From Rhabdophis nuchalis (Eukaryota; Chordata; Lepidosauria; Squamata; Natricidae): a stretch of 64,000 bases of DNA. Within the stretch, counting starts at the first letter, position 1. Each line of letters opens with the position of its first letter. Positions 12,499-27,003 of the stretch are shown here, in pieces. The position numbers and the translations under genes were made by a program. The notes under the pieces are model-generated. The model saw nothing but the letters and a program-made list of their open reading frames with translations, did not search any database and was not told the origin of the DNA. The stretch lies in NCBI GenBank assembly GCA_039707465.1, contig CM077644.1, forward strand, positions 80,646,875-80,710,874, written 5' to 3'.

Positions 12499-13198
12499 AC
12501 CCCTGCAAAAAAACCCAATGCTATCCATTAAATATCAATTAGATCAGTTAGGCAGAAGTAGATAAGACTTGGCTTCTCTGTACTTTTTGTAAGTTCCTGT
12601 AAAATAACTGTATCCCTCATACTTGATTCAAAAATCTCATTTTGTGTACCAGAAAGAATCAGCAAAAATGACAGGGCTCTAGTAAGTCTACTTCCTCCTA
12701 TGAAGGGGAAAAAACCCATCAAGAATTGGCCCAAAATAAAGCAATCAGAACCTGACTAGTGGCACAAAGTCATGAGTCTGTATTTTTCCAACCTGCCAAC
12801 ATAATGGTCAGTATAATTTGTTGTAGCTTCCAGTAACACGCAACCTTGGCCAAATGACACTTAGTTGACAGTGATGGCTAATTAGTGGGTTTACCATTCA
12901 GTGACAGTATCATTTTTAAGTGCATTGCTGTCCGAAATAATGAGTTACCATAGGACCACTGAAGGAAGAGTCTAAACAAGAACAGTAAGTAGTCAAACAA
13001 GTATCAGTTTGACAGCCCACTTGATGGCATCTTCTTCTTGGGAAAAAAACTAGGATTTTTCTTCTAGTTAACTCATTGCTGGCACTCCTAATAAACCCCT
13101 CAAAAGCACTTAAATTTAGCTACCATGCCTATCCTAAAACAATATTTAAGATGTTCGTAACAGACTTAATTTTGGGGGGTTATCAGATTGTAATAGTA
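12499..13198. other. unclassified non-coding sequence
   Basis: Nothing recognised. Confidence 0.45.
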
Positions 13199-13676
13199 CA
13201 GTGGTACCTCGGATCACGGACTTAATTCGTGAAATGACTCTGGTCGCGATCCGATTTGGTTGTGATGCGAGGCACAATTTCCCATAGGGTTCAATGTAAA
13301 TCCGATTAATCCGTTCCGACCTTGTTTTTTGGTTGTGATGCGAGGCACAGTTTCCCATAGGGTTCAATGTAAATCCAGTTAATCCGTTCTGACCTTGTTT
13401 TTAAAATGTCCGCGGCTCCGGTTCGTGAAGCGAAACGGAGGTTGTGAATCCGGGCATTTTTACGAACTTTTCTGTTTGTGATGCGAGGGCGGAGTTCGTG
13501 ATGCGAGGCGAAGTTCGTGAAGTGAGGCAGAGTTCGTGCAGCGGAGCATTTTTTACGAACTTTTCCGTTCGTGCAGCGAAACGGTGTTTGTGAACCGGGG
13601 CACATTTTTTGGGAAATTTTTGGTCGTGAAGCGAATTGGACGTGATGAGAGGCGTTCGTGGTCCGAGGTACCACTG
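13199..13676. mobile_element. Tigger-like (Tc1/mariner) non-autonomous element
   Basis: The ends CAGTGGTACCTCGG and CCGAGGTACCACTG form inverted terminal repeats of about 25 bases flanked by TA on both sides, the target duplication of Tc1/mariner elements. Flanking 8-mers do not match, which argues against hAT. The interior is made of repeated GTTCGTGAAGCGA / TGATGCGAGGC motifs, including an exact-period 73-bp tandem duplication (13,258-13,330 and 13,331-13,402). No transposase frame is present. Confidence 0.8.
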
Positions 13677-15284
13677 TATACTGTGTTTATGTGTTTCTGC
13701 ACAGCAAGCACGCTGGATTATTAGGTCTGTATATTAAGACTGTGCAATCCTAAGAATATGATTTCAAGATCTGGGGGCAAGAACAAAGCACCTGGCAGTC
13801 ACTCTTAAAAGAAGTTGCATCTTCTCCAGGCATCATACAAGTCCTGCAGATGAGTAGATGTGAACTTAAATTCAAAATTAGTTGGCTGTTTAAAATCTTC
13901 AATACAACTATGATCTGTTCTTGATCCAATGATCAAAGTTAAATGATCTGAGGTTAGTTGATCCGCTCATTTCAACACTGATTTGCCATCTGAATTGTAT
14001 TATTTTCTCCCTTGCCTATTTTTTAGATAAAGAGCATTCTTTATATTGTATTTATAAAGTTTTGATGCTTGTGGGAAAAGTTGCTATTGTTTGAGTGTGT
14101 AGCTTATTATTTCCTTTAATGCCACCTCAAATTAGTATACATCCATATTAAATCTGTATAACTGCTGTAGCAAGAAATTTACATTTATTAAACCTGGCTG
14201 GTACATCAAATCATAACTCGTTTACACCTCACTAACAGGATATAACAATGGCAAATCAATTAGCATTGGAAAATAATTGACCCTAAGAGATTGAGTATAC
14301 ACTTGTGCTGAGTATGTGTTTAGTTCACATTACTGAAAGACACTTTAGAATGTAGCTATGGGTGTTACTGTGGGTATAATTGACATTATATCTAGTGTGT
14401 GTGTATGTGTGTGTGCAGGTGTGCACACATTTTGATGAATTTATTGATGCACATCGGTGTCGTATCAATGCATAGAAAGGTAAAATGCAAAATTATCTAT
14501 TTGCAATAAAATGGTTAAATTTGACAGCGGTGAACTTTTTAAATAAATAAATAAATAATGTTGAAAAATGGTAGAGAATAACATTAATGTTCTTTTTTTA
14601 AAAAACAATCCAATGAACAACTTGGGACTTTGGTTTGTGCATCTGCAAAGGTAGAAAATGTGTACTGGGATACAGTTCCGTCTTAGGCCATTGGGATGAC
14701 TCATTTGGGGGGAAGAGGAGATATCGATTCTCTAAACAGTTTGTGTATGGATTCCACACTTACGTTCTGTTGCTTGAACTATAATCACTAAGTGTCAAAC
14801 ACTTAGCAATTCTATTCTCAAGTATTGCTTTGATTCTTGAAGACATAATGATTCTCAGTGTATAACACACAGGACAATTAGCACGTCTACAATTATTCAA
14901 TTTTCACATTGTTTATCCTCAATAATTTATATAGCAGACAAATGAACATACTCCTTATCCAGTTTTGTGCTCCAATGGGGACGAGGTGTTGACTATGACC
15001 AGTGGGGCAGAAGACAGTGCCGCCTGTAGGCAAAAGTAAAATAATTACAGTAGGCAAAGTCAATGGGATTGGAATAGGTGAGGAAAACAACATCTAATTT
15101 GTGCCATTGTCACAATAGCTTAATTGTTTAGCAGCTACAAATACAAATGCATGATGATATCAGCATGTCTGTTTTCACTGCTTGGAAGACAAATCTGAAA
15201 CTATCCAAAATGTCTAATTCACTGTTAGGCTTCTACAGCACTGGGGAGGCTCACTCGAACCAGTAGTAAAAGAAATTGGCAACC
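13677..15284. other. unique AT-rich sequence
   Basis: No recognised repeat apart from short GT and AAAT runs. Confidence 0.45.
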
Positions 15285-15951
15285 CAGTGGTGGGATGCCA
15301 ATTGTTTTACTACTGGTTTGAAGGCGCTCCACTGTGCATGTGTGTGTTTGATACTTATGCACATGCACAGAAGCATTTGGGTGGGTGGGTGGAGCCTCCT
15401 GTCACTGCTACTACCAATTCCCCCAATCCCACCCCTGGGTTTCTTCTACAATATGGCCAGGAGTGGGTTCCTGCCTGTTCTAACCTCTTCTATAGAGGAG
15501 GTTCCACAAATCTACAGTGTTGTTTAGAACTGGTTCAGCTTCCCCCCCCCCCCGCCTGTCCGCACATCATCAAGATGAAGAGCGAGAGGAGGAATTCTGG
15601 GAGTTGAAGTTCACAAGTCTTAAAACTGTCAAGTTTGAACACCCCGGGTTTTTTTTAATAAAGTGTTAGGGGTGCAAGGCTCTTGTTACTTGACAGCTTT
15701 AAGACTTGTGGGATTCAAATGCCAGAGTTCTGAGCCAACATTTTTGTTGCTAAGCAAGAGCGTTGCTAAGTGAGTTTCATCACATTTTACAAGTTGGCCA
15801 AGCCCACCCAGCCACATGACTGCCAAGCCACTCCCACTCAATCACATGGCTGGCAAGTCACTCCCACCTGGTCACATGGCTGGCAAGCCACTCCCACAAA
15901 GCAGGCCACACCTACAGAAGAGATTCTAAAAAAATTTGAAACCCATCACTG
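15285..15951. mobile_element. hAT-like element with internal 30-bp tandem repeats
   Basis: The left end is CAGTGGTGGGATGCCA and the right end TTTGAAACCCATCACTG, the family of 365-2130 and 55,427-55,785. The interior contains a fragment of another MITE (15,590-15,646: GAATTCTGGGAGTTGAAGTT and CAAGTTTGAACACCCC) and three exact-period 30-bp units at 15,813-15,902. Flanking 8-mers do not match, so the ends may be rearranged. Confidence 0.65.
15813..15902. repeat. 30-bp tandem repeat, three units
   Basis: CACATGGCTGGCAAGCCACT plus ten bases repeats at 15,813, 15,843 and 15,873 with a few substitutions. Confidence 0.9.
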
Positions 15952-16034
15952 AATATAACCTACCTACCCCCTGCAGATACTGGGAGCTACAGTCAGCTCA
16001 GAATGCACTTGCCCTCTGATAATTTAGCTCAACA

Positions 16035-16100
16035 ATTTTCAAGCTTGGCAACTTTAAGAAGAGTGGACTTCAAGTCCCAGAATTCCCCTGCCAGCAAGCA
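16035..16100 (+). repeat. MITE end fragment
   Basis: CTTGGCAACTTTAAGA, then GTGGACTTCAAGTCCCAGAA, matches one arm of the palindromic MITE at 38,651-38,785. Confidence 0.6.
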
Positions 16101-17520
16101 TTTTAAATTATTCTTAAATGAAATTGAATTAAAATTTTAAACACATTTTAATTGTCTGTACTTTTGCTATGGAGACTCTATAAGCACGAAAGGGTCAACA
16201 ACTTTTCCCACATACCTTGCCAAGAAAACAACTTGTATTTTCACAGCACAGGCAAGGCTTCTGTGTTTCATATCTGTTTTGTTTTGTTCCCCGGGTGCAT
16301 AATGGATTTAAGAAACAGATTCTGAACTTTTCCACTGGGAGTCTGTGCAAAACTGTAACATTCTGTGTCCAGGTGGCCATATGGATGCAGCTTTAATTTT
16401 ACATAGAAAGCTAGGAAGTGCTCTTATTGGTAGGCATTCAGCTTTACAGCATTCTTGACACACATTCACACTTTTGATAGTAGGCATGAATGTGAGAACA
16501 GCAGAGCCCTGCGCCAGCCTGAACTTTTGAGTGCCCAGGGCATTTCAGCTTTTTTTATTATTATTATTGTACTGACAGACTTTATTAACTTGAACGTTTT
16601 TGTTGGCCTTACCAATCGGTGATTTGTCATTAATAAAAAGAAAGAAAAATGAAACCTTTAGATCCAGCAATAAACTCTCATTTTTGCTGACAGTGCAGGG
16701 ATTTCTGAAAATCATCTAAAGTACGTGCAGGCCATACTAAACCTGTTTGGCTCTTCCTCTGTGGGCTAATTACGTCACATTAATTTGAAATTTATGTCTT
16801 TTCTTTTTCTTTAGCTTTGGGGGGGGAAAGTCCTGCCTAGCTCAGAAAAATAAGTGTCTGTGTTGTTTGGTTTTCCTGAAAAGATCCCTGTCTTCTTCCT
16901 TGCCCCCTCTGCCTTCTCTCTCCTATTTGCAAGTTTTCAAAAATGTTGGCTCTGGCGAAGAAATAATTGGAGGGTGGGGGAAATTTGCCTTCTTGAAGTG
17001 ATGACAGAAGCAAGATTTTATTCCTTTGTAGAAAAGAGGAACATTTGAACCAGTGTTGATCCTATGTTGCAGGCAGGAACTTTGTTGTAGGAATTCACAA
17101 CTTCTGCCTTTAGTCAAAATATTGCATTTTAAAATATATTTTCAACAATACTGTTCTCAACATTCCTGATAGATGGTCATTCGATTGCCAACTATGATGG
17201 TTCAGTTTCGGGTTTCTTTCATTGCTATATCCCCCATACATTATTATATTACAACAATCTTCAGGGATCTGTCCAAATCTTCCCTAGCAGCAGACATAGG
17301 TAATAAGATAGGACTGTTCTTCTGATTTCTCTGGTCCTTCAGCTGGCAAAAAAGTTTGGTAAAATAAGTTGTTCTGCCCCCATGAATCCCATTCTACCTC
17401 AGTCCCTAGGCTGGCAACTAGTGCTGTCCTGGGAATTTTAATGCTGAACAATTGAACAGCAATACTTGGTGTGTTCTCCCTCCCATCAGCATCACCTACT
17501 AAAAGAAAAACAACTACCAA
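16101..17520. other. unique non-coding sequence
   Basis: No repeat or coding signal recognised. Confidence 0.45.
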
Positions 17521-17523
17521 TTG

Positions 17524-17854
17524 ATTTTCTTTTTCTTTTTTTAAATATAATTTTATTGTAAATTAGTAACAGAAAAAAGAACATAAATAAGACATTGACA
17601 AGACAAAGCAAAACTACACAGACACAACTGGGAGTAACCCATCCCCTATATGTACACAGTTACCAAGTAACATCGTATACCATCTTACTACATTCCTAGA
17701 TATTCCAGCTATTTCTATTTGTCTATATCTTACATTTTTCAATTCCCCTTAGCTGCCACTGCTCCATACATTCATTTTATTTACTATCTATATATCTACA
17801 TTGTATACATTGTATATCCTTCCCTATCTCTCATCCCGTAGTCTTATTTTCTTA

Positions 17855-17856
<2 letters not shown>
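17524..17856 (-). repeat. possible LINE 3' UTR
   Basis: The plus strand begins with a T-rich run followed by TATAATTTTATTGTAAATTAG, i.e. an AATAAAATTA-type signal and A-tail on the minus strand. This resembles an L1-type 3' UTR, but no coding remnant confirms it. Confidence 0.3.
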
Positions 17857-17914
<58 letters not shown>

Positions 17915-18580
17915 CTTTTATTTGTAACCCGCTCTCTCTCCCCGAAGGGACTCGAGACGGGGCACAGGGAAATTAAAACAAATTAAAACAAGCAAAGTAC
18001 AAGGTTAAAATCAAATTAAACTTACCCTGCGCTAAAAAACTTCTATGAAAATAAAACTATCCCTAAAAAACCCCTTAATAATTTAAAATTTAAATTACCC
18101 TAGGCCAGCCAAACGGAAGAAATGAGTTTTTAATAGCTGTCGGAAGGAGCGAAGGTCTGTGGTTGTTCTGATTTCGGGGGGAAGGTCGTTCCAGAGGGTC
18201 GGGCCCGCCACAGAGAAGGCCCTTCCCCTGGGCGTCGCCCGCTGGCACAGCCTAGTGGACGGCACCCGAAGTCCCTCTCTGTGGGAGCGAATCGGCCACA
18301 GGGATGTATGGGGCAGAATGCGATCCCGCAGATAGCTAGGTCCCGTGCCATGGAGCGCTTTAAAGATGGTAACTAACACCTTGAAGCGCACCCGAAAGAC
18401 GACAGGCACCCAGTGCAGCTCGCGCAGGAGCGGTGTTACATGGGAGAACCTAGAGGCTCCCATAACTACCCGCGCGGCTGGATTCTGGACTAGCTGAAGC
18501 CTTTGGGTGCACCTCAAGGGGAGCCCCATGTAGAGAGCATTATAGTAGTCCAGTCGGGATGTCACGAGGGCATGAGTGAC
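17857..18580 (-). pseudogene. L2-clade LINE 3' end
   Basis: The minus-strand frame at 18,565-18,095 (156 codons) is the conserved C-terminal region after the RT of L2-type LINEs: LDYYNALYMGLPLRCTQRLQ, TPLLRELHWVPV, RAFSVAGPTLWNDLPPEIR and a closing FRQLLKTHFFRLAGLG. The 3' UTR has the CCCTGTGCCCCGTCTCGAGTC block and an (ATT)n tail (plus-strand AAT run, 17,859-17,912). It is 5'-truncated. The intact short frame suggests moderate age. Sister copies are at 19.1 and 50.98 kb. Confidence 0.88.
17859..17912. repeat. (AAT)n microsatellite at L2 tail
   Basis: Uninterrupted AAT units forming the A-rich tail of the minus-strand L2. Confidence 0.95.
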
Positions 18581-18608
18581 TGTGCAATATCACTCAATAT
18601 CACCCCCC

Positions 18609-18962
18609 ACATATTCCTGAACCTTCCTTCCTACCATCAAAAAGGCAGTTAGGCCTCATTCCCCCCCCCCCCTATTCCTGAACCTTCCTTCCTTCCATCA
18701 AACAGGAAGTTAAACCTCATTCCCCCCCCCCATATTCCTGAACCTTCCTTCCTTCCATCAAACAGGCAGTTAGGCCTCATTCCCCACCCCTATATTCCTG
18801 AACCTTCCTTCCATCAAACAGGCAGTTAGGCCTCATCCCCCCCCCCTATTCCTGAACCTTCCTTCCATCAAACAGGCAGTTAGGCCTCATTTTCACCCCA
18901 CCCCCCATATTCCTGAACCTTCCTTCCTTCCATCAAACAGGAAGGTAGGCCTCTTTCCTGCT
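18609..18962. repeat. 60-bp minisatellite, six units
   Basis: Units start with TATTCCTGAACCTTCCTTCC at 18,612, 18,673, 18,733, 18,793, 18,847 and 18,908 (spacings 61, 60, 60, 54, 61). Each has CATCAAACAGGCAGTTAGGC and a poly-C run of varying length. There are no variable spacers, so it is a tandem repeat and not CRISPR. Confidence 0.93.
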
Positions 18963-19104
18963 ATGGCTGGGCCTGAACAGCTACCTGGTGCAGTTCCTAC
19001 AGTTATGATACTATCATCCTTGAATCAATAGTGGCTCAGCACTGAGAACCAACCCAGGCACCTACCATCACTAATGATGAGGAGAAACAAACAAAAATCC
19101 ACTT

Positions 19105-23110
<4,006 letters not shown>

Positions 23111-23111
23111 T

Positions 23112-23142
<31 letters not shown>
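23111..23142. repeat. (AAC)n tail of first R4 copy
   Basis: AACAACAAC units directly after AATAAATTAAAT, separating the R4 element from the next truncated copy. Confidence 0.93.
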
Positions 23143-23604
23143 TCAGCAACGGATCATCATTTGGAGCACAAAACATTAGATATACGGTTGTAGAGGGCCG
23201 AAGTGTACAGTTTATTGATATCGCTGTTCCTGGAGATGCCAGAGTTGAAGAAAAAGAACTAGAAAAAATAATGAAATAGCGCGACCTGGCCATCAAAACT
23301 ACACGGCTATGGATGAAGCATGTAACAGTGATACCCATTGTCATCGGGGCACTTGGCACCATGTCCAAGAATTTTACATGAACAAATTGCAGCTTCCTGC
23401 AATAACACCAGCGGAACTGCAAAAAACTGCACTACTCGGAATATCTTATTTTTAAGAAGGTACTTGTTTGATACCTAGGACTCTGGCAGAAAACCGTATC
23501 AACCATTAGCACCAGTCAATGGTATTTGTAATGCATTTTTAAATGTTCAGTTGGCTGAGTTTCATGTTTAATGAATAAAGTATATAATTGTCATCATCAT
23601 CGTC
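23143..23604 (+). pseudogene. second R4 tail (3'-end copy)
   Basis: Restarts inside the nuclease domain (GGATCATCATTTGGAGCACA) and repeats the R4 3' end, including VEGRSVQFIDIAVPGDARVE and the 3' UTR GTATCAACCATTAGCACCAG. It ends AATAAAGTATATAATTG with a TCATCATC run. A stop after KIMK (23,277-23,279) and frame changes show it is dead. It diverges from the first copy, so it is not a very recent duplication. Confidence 0.88.
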
Positions 23605-23880
23605 ATCATCGGGGCACTTGATACCATGTCCAAGAATTTTACAAAACACATCAAGAAATTGCAGCTTCCTGCAATAACACCAGTAGAACTGCAAACAACT
23701 GTGCTACTAGGAACATCATATATTTTAAGAAGATACTTGGCTGATACCCATGAAGCTGGCAGCAACCCGTATCAACCATTAGCACCAGTCAATGGTATTT
23801 TTGACAGATCTTTAAATGTTCAGTTGACTGAGTTTCATGTTTAGGGAATAAAAAATAACAACAACAACAACAACGCTGTG
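23605..23880 (+). pseudogene. third R4 tail (shorter 3'-end copy)
   Basis: Starts at GGGGCACTTGATACCATGTC inside the end of the nuclease domain and contains KLQLPAITPVELQTTVLLG and YILRRYLADT. It then carries the same 3' UTR and ends in AATAAAAAATAACAACAAC. It is in the same orientation as the two preceding copies. Confidence 0.88.
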
Positions 23881-24998
23881 AGTGTATGTCATTCGGCTTG
23901 CTTGCAACCCAGAAAAATGTATGATGGTTCAAGATATCAAATGCAATAGAAGATGCTGTCTAGTTTTTAGGACTGACACATGATGCAACAATCAGTATGA
24001 TTTGCTTTCCTATGAATTATGAGAAGGAGGAGAAAATAATGCCAACTTTACAGAAAGACAATACCGCAGTAGGACAAGATTTTGCTGCTGAAGTTACCTA
24101 ACAATTTCACCACACAATCGAGACAAAAAAATAAAGATCATGGTTTCAGGTTTTTTTTTTAAAGTTCGATCTCTTTTTAAAAAAATATTTTAGTGTCCTT
24201 TCAGCAGACACAGGCGATAAATTAAATCTGAAACCTTACACCAATATAAGCAGTTATACTTTAGAGGCATTCAAAAGCAAATGACTTTTATAGAGCAGTC
24301 ATCATAAATGATTGCTGGAGAGAGAGAGGGGGGGGGAGGGAGAGAGAGGAGGTGCTCCCCATGAAATTTTGAAGGTACATTTTCCTTTCTTTCCCCTGTG
24401 CTTTAAATGGAGCAAAGTCCATTTACAGCACTTGCAACTGAGCTTCTGTGTTTCTCATTATTGTCTCCAAACTCACACTGTATTACATGTGGAAGTGTGA
24501 ACTTTCAGACCATTTCAGACTGTGAATTTTCCCTCTTGGTTTGTTACACAGATGTCTCCATTAACTCGGGGCTGCGAAAACCAAGCCTTCAATATCCTTG
24601 CACCTTGTTCAGTTTTAAATGGCTTGGTACACTTGCCCTGATGATGATTACATTCTGTAGCACAAAACATATAACCAGCTTGAAACATCTGAAGATCTAA
24701 TACTTTATGTAGAGGTTATGAATCCAGAGGGCTCATGAAGCAAGCATACTGACCCCTCCACTGTGGAAGACATGCTGTTTCCATGTGAACCAAGCCTTGA
24801 TAATATAGTATCCTGGTTCACAAGGAGGTTATACAGGTAGAACTGCACATAAGCAGACTTTATGTCTTATGATAAATGTGAATAGATGGAAGGCTCTGGA
24901 CAAACTTCCTGTCGCAGATTAAGGTCAGACATAGGACGTCTCAGAAATAAAGCAATAATGTTAAAACTTCACAGCCCTCAATTTAAACAGATTTTTCC
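23881..24998. other. unclassified non-coding sequence
   Basis: Contains a GA-rich patch near 24,317-24,350. The 97- and 62-codon frames are not recognised and look random. Confidence 0.45.
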
Positions 24999-25174
24999 CA
25001 GTAATGGTTTTCTCTTACCTTCGCTACCAGTTCAGAACTGGGAGCGCTTGTGTGCCCCGCTTCTGCGCATGCACAGAGCATCTGTGATGACATCTGGGTG
25101 GGTGGGTGGAGCCTCCCACCACCACCACTACCAGTTCACCCGAATCAGGGCGATCCGGCAGAATACTACCTCTG
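24999..25174 (-). mobile_element. short hAT element
   Basis: On the minus strand it starts CAGAGGTAGTATTCTGCCGG and runs to CCATTACTG. Flanks ATTTTTCC and GTTTGTCC match at 6 of 8 positions, consistent with an old 8-bp duplication. The interior has GGTGGGTGGGTGGAGCCTCC. It belongs to the CAGTGGTGGG/CAGAGGTGG group. Confidence 0.75.
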
Positions 25175-25854
25175 GTTTGTCCTATCTGGTGCCTGGAGTT
25201 ATGTTGGACTGCTGATCCTGTAGACCAGCCTGAATATCATGCTTAGTTGAGAATAATAGGAGTTTCAATGCAATGTATTGTAGAGGATACTGTATTGTTT
25301 TGGGGAAAGCTGATATTGTGTGACTGCTCTGCATTCAAACTAAGTGGGAGTCCTTTTTAAGATGACAGTAAATCTCATTCTCTGGAGGTCTTTTACATAC
25401 TAATTAAGACTTAATTAGGAAAGCATTCTTTCAAGAAGTTGGGAAAAACTTTACTTGAACATATTCTCTGTTGTGTATGTCTCCTCTTAATGGAGTTTTC
25501 TTAATGGTCTGGCTTTGTTATTCTTTTAAAAGCATTTAACTTTCATATACATGTTAATTGTTAATTACCCGGCATGATGAACTCATAGCAGAAGGCTGGA
25601 ATATAAATAATATCTGAAAGATTGCCTTTCCTAGCTTGTCATCTCATGTTTTCAATCTTTTAGATTATCAGGCATAAGAATCCAGTCACTTTTGTGGTAC
25701 CTCCTCTTTGGGATGGCCCTTTTTCAACTAGGTATGAGAATGTGTAGCTCGCCTGTTGAAACTGAACGAAACTCAAACCATCCATCATCATTGGGCATCC
25801 CTTCCTGTTTTCTGTCAGGAATTTTTGTTTGCTTTTAATTGAGAAGATAGGCTA

Positions 25855-25962
25855 AAAGTTTAATTATTTGAACTAGTCTTGGTCTAGAGTGTAAATTACA
25901 CACATTTAAAGTTTAATTATTTGAACTACGTGGCCTAGAGTGTAAATTACATACATTTAATG
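25855..25962. repeat. 53-bp tandem duplication
   Basis: AAAGTTTAATTATTTGAACT ... GAGTGTAAATTACA is present twice, starting at 25,855 and 25,908, with several substitutions. Confidence 0.85.
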
Positions 25963-25964
25963 CG

Positions 25965-26305
25965 TGGATGGACGTGGTGACTCAGTGGCTAAGATGCTGA
26001 GCTTATTGATCAGAAAGGTCAGCAGTTCAGCGGTTCGAATCTGTAGTGGCGCATAACGGAGTGAACTCCCATTACTTGTCCCAGCTTCTGCCAACCTAGC
26101 AGTTCAAAAGCATGTAAAAGTGCAAGTAGAAAATTAAGAACCACCTTTGATGGGCATTCCGTGCACCTTTGGTGTTTAGTCATGCCGGCCACATGATTAC
26201 GGAGATGTCTTCGGACAGCATGGCTCTTTGGCTTTGAAATGGAGATGAGCACCGTCCCCTAGAGTCAGGAACAACTAGCACATATATGTGAGGGGAGCCT
26301 TTACA
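25965..26305 (+). mobile_element. tRNA-derived SINE (tail AGCCTTTAC)
   Basis: Box A lies in GTGGTGACTCAGTGGCTAAG (about 25,975) and box B is CGGTTCGAATCTG (26,031-26,043). The body runs through GTCCCAGCTTCTGCCAACCT and CACATGATTACGGAGATGTC to CACATATATGTGAGGGGAGC. A second copy, with target duplication, is at 43,567-43,901 on the minus strand. The exact family name is uncertain. Confidence 0.88.
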
Positions 26306-26990
26306 ATATAATACAATACAATAGCAGAGTTGGAAGGAACCTTGAAGGTCATCTAGTCCAACTCCCTGCCTAGGCAGGAAACCCTATACCATTTCAGACA
26401 AATGGCTATCCAACATCTTCTTAAAGACTTGCAGTGTTGGGGCATTCACAACTTCTGGAGGCAAGCTGTTCCACTGATTAATTGTTCTGTCAGGAAATTT
26501 CTCCTCAGTTCTAATTTGCTTCTCTCCTTGATTAGTTTCCACCCATTGCTTCTTGTTCTACCCTCAGGTGCCTTGGAGAATAGTTTGACTCCCTCTTCTT
26601 TGTGGCAACCCCTGAGATATTGGAGCACTGCTATCATGTCTCCCCTAGTCCTTCTTTTTATTAAACTGCAACCGTTCTTCATATGTTTTAGTCTCCAGTC
26701 CCCTAATCATCTCTGTCGCTCTTCTCTGCACTCTTTCTAGAGTCTCCACATCTTTTCTACATCGTGGTGACCAAAACTGAATGCAGTATTCCAAGTATGG
26801 CCTTACCAAGGCATTATAAAGTGGTATTAACACTTCACGTGATCTTGATTCTATCCCTCTGTTTATGCAGCCTAGAACTGTGTTGGCTTTTTTGGCAGCT
26901 GCTGCACACTGCTGGCTCATATTTAAATGGTTGTCTACTAGGACTCCAAGATTCCTTTCACAGTTACTGCTATTGAGCAAGGTACCTTTA
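26306..26990 (-). pseudogene. CR1 LINE 3' end
   Basis: On the minus strand this has the CR1 C-terminal frame (26,645-27,022: [49 protein letters not shown]) and continues with [20 protein letters not shown] in another frame. It closes with the CR1 tail near 26,330-26,390 and an ATACA-type microsatellite (26,306-26,322). The RT core is missing. It is quite similar to the copy at 0.5-2.0 kb and abuts the SINE tail. Confidence 0.92.
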
Positions 26991-27003
26991 TCTTTACCTT
27001 TAA

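Noticed and set aside
13191..13684. hAT assignment for the CAGTGGTACC element
   Set aside because: Flanking 8-mers TAATAGTA and TATACTGT do not match, whereas TA is present at both sides, so Tc1/mariner (Tigger-like) is preferred.
18609..18962. CRISPR-like spaced repeats
   Set aside because: Units are contiguous about 60-bp tandem repeats with only poly-C length variation and no unique spacers; the DNA is vertebrate.
25975..26045. tRNA gene from box A/B match
   Set aside because: The boxes sit at the head of a longer SINE with other copies; no mature tRNA fold or clear acceptor stem was found. The same applies to 57.35, 62.26 and 63.01 kb.
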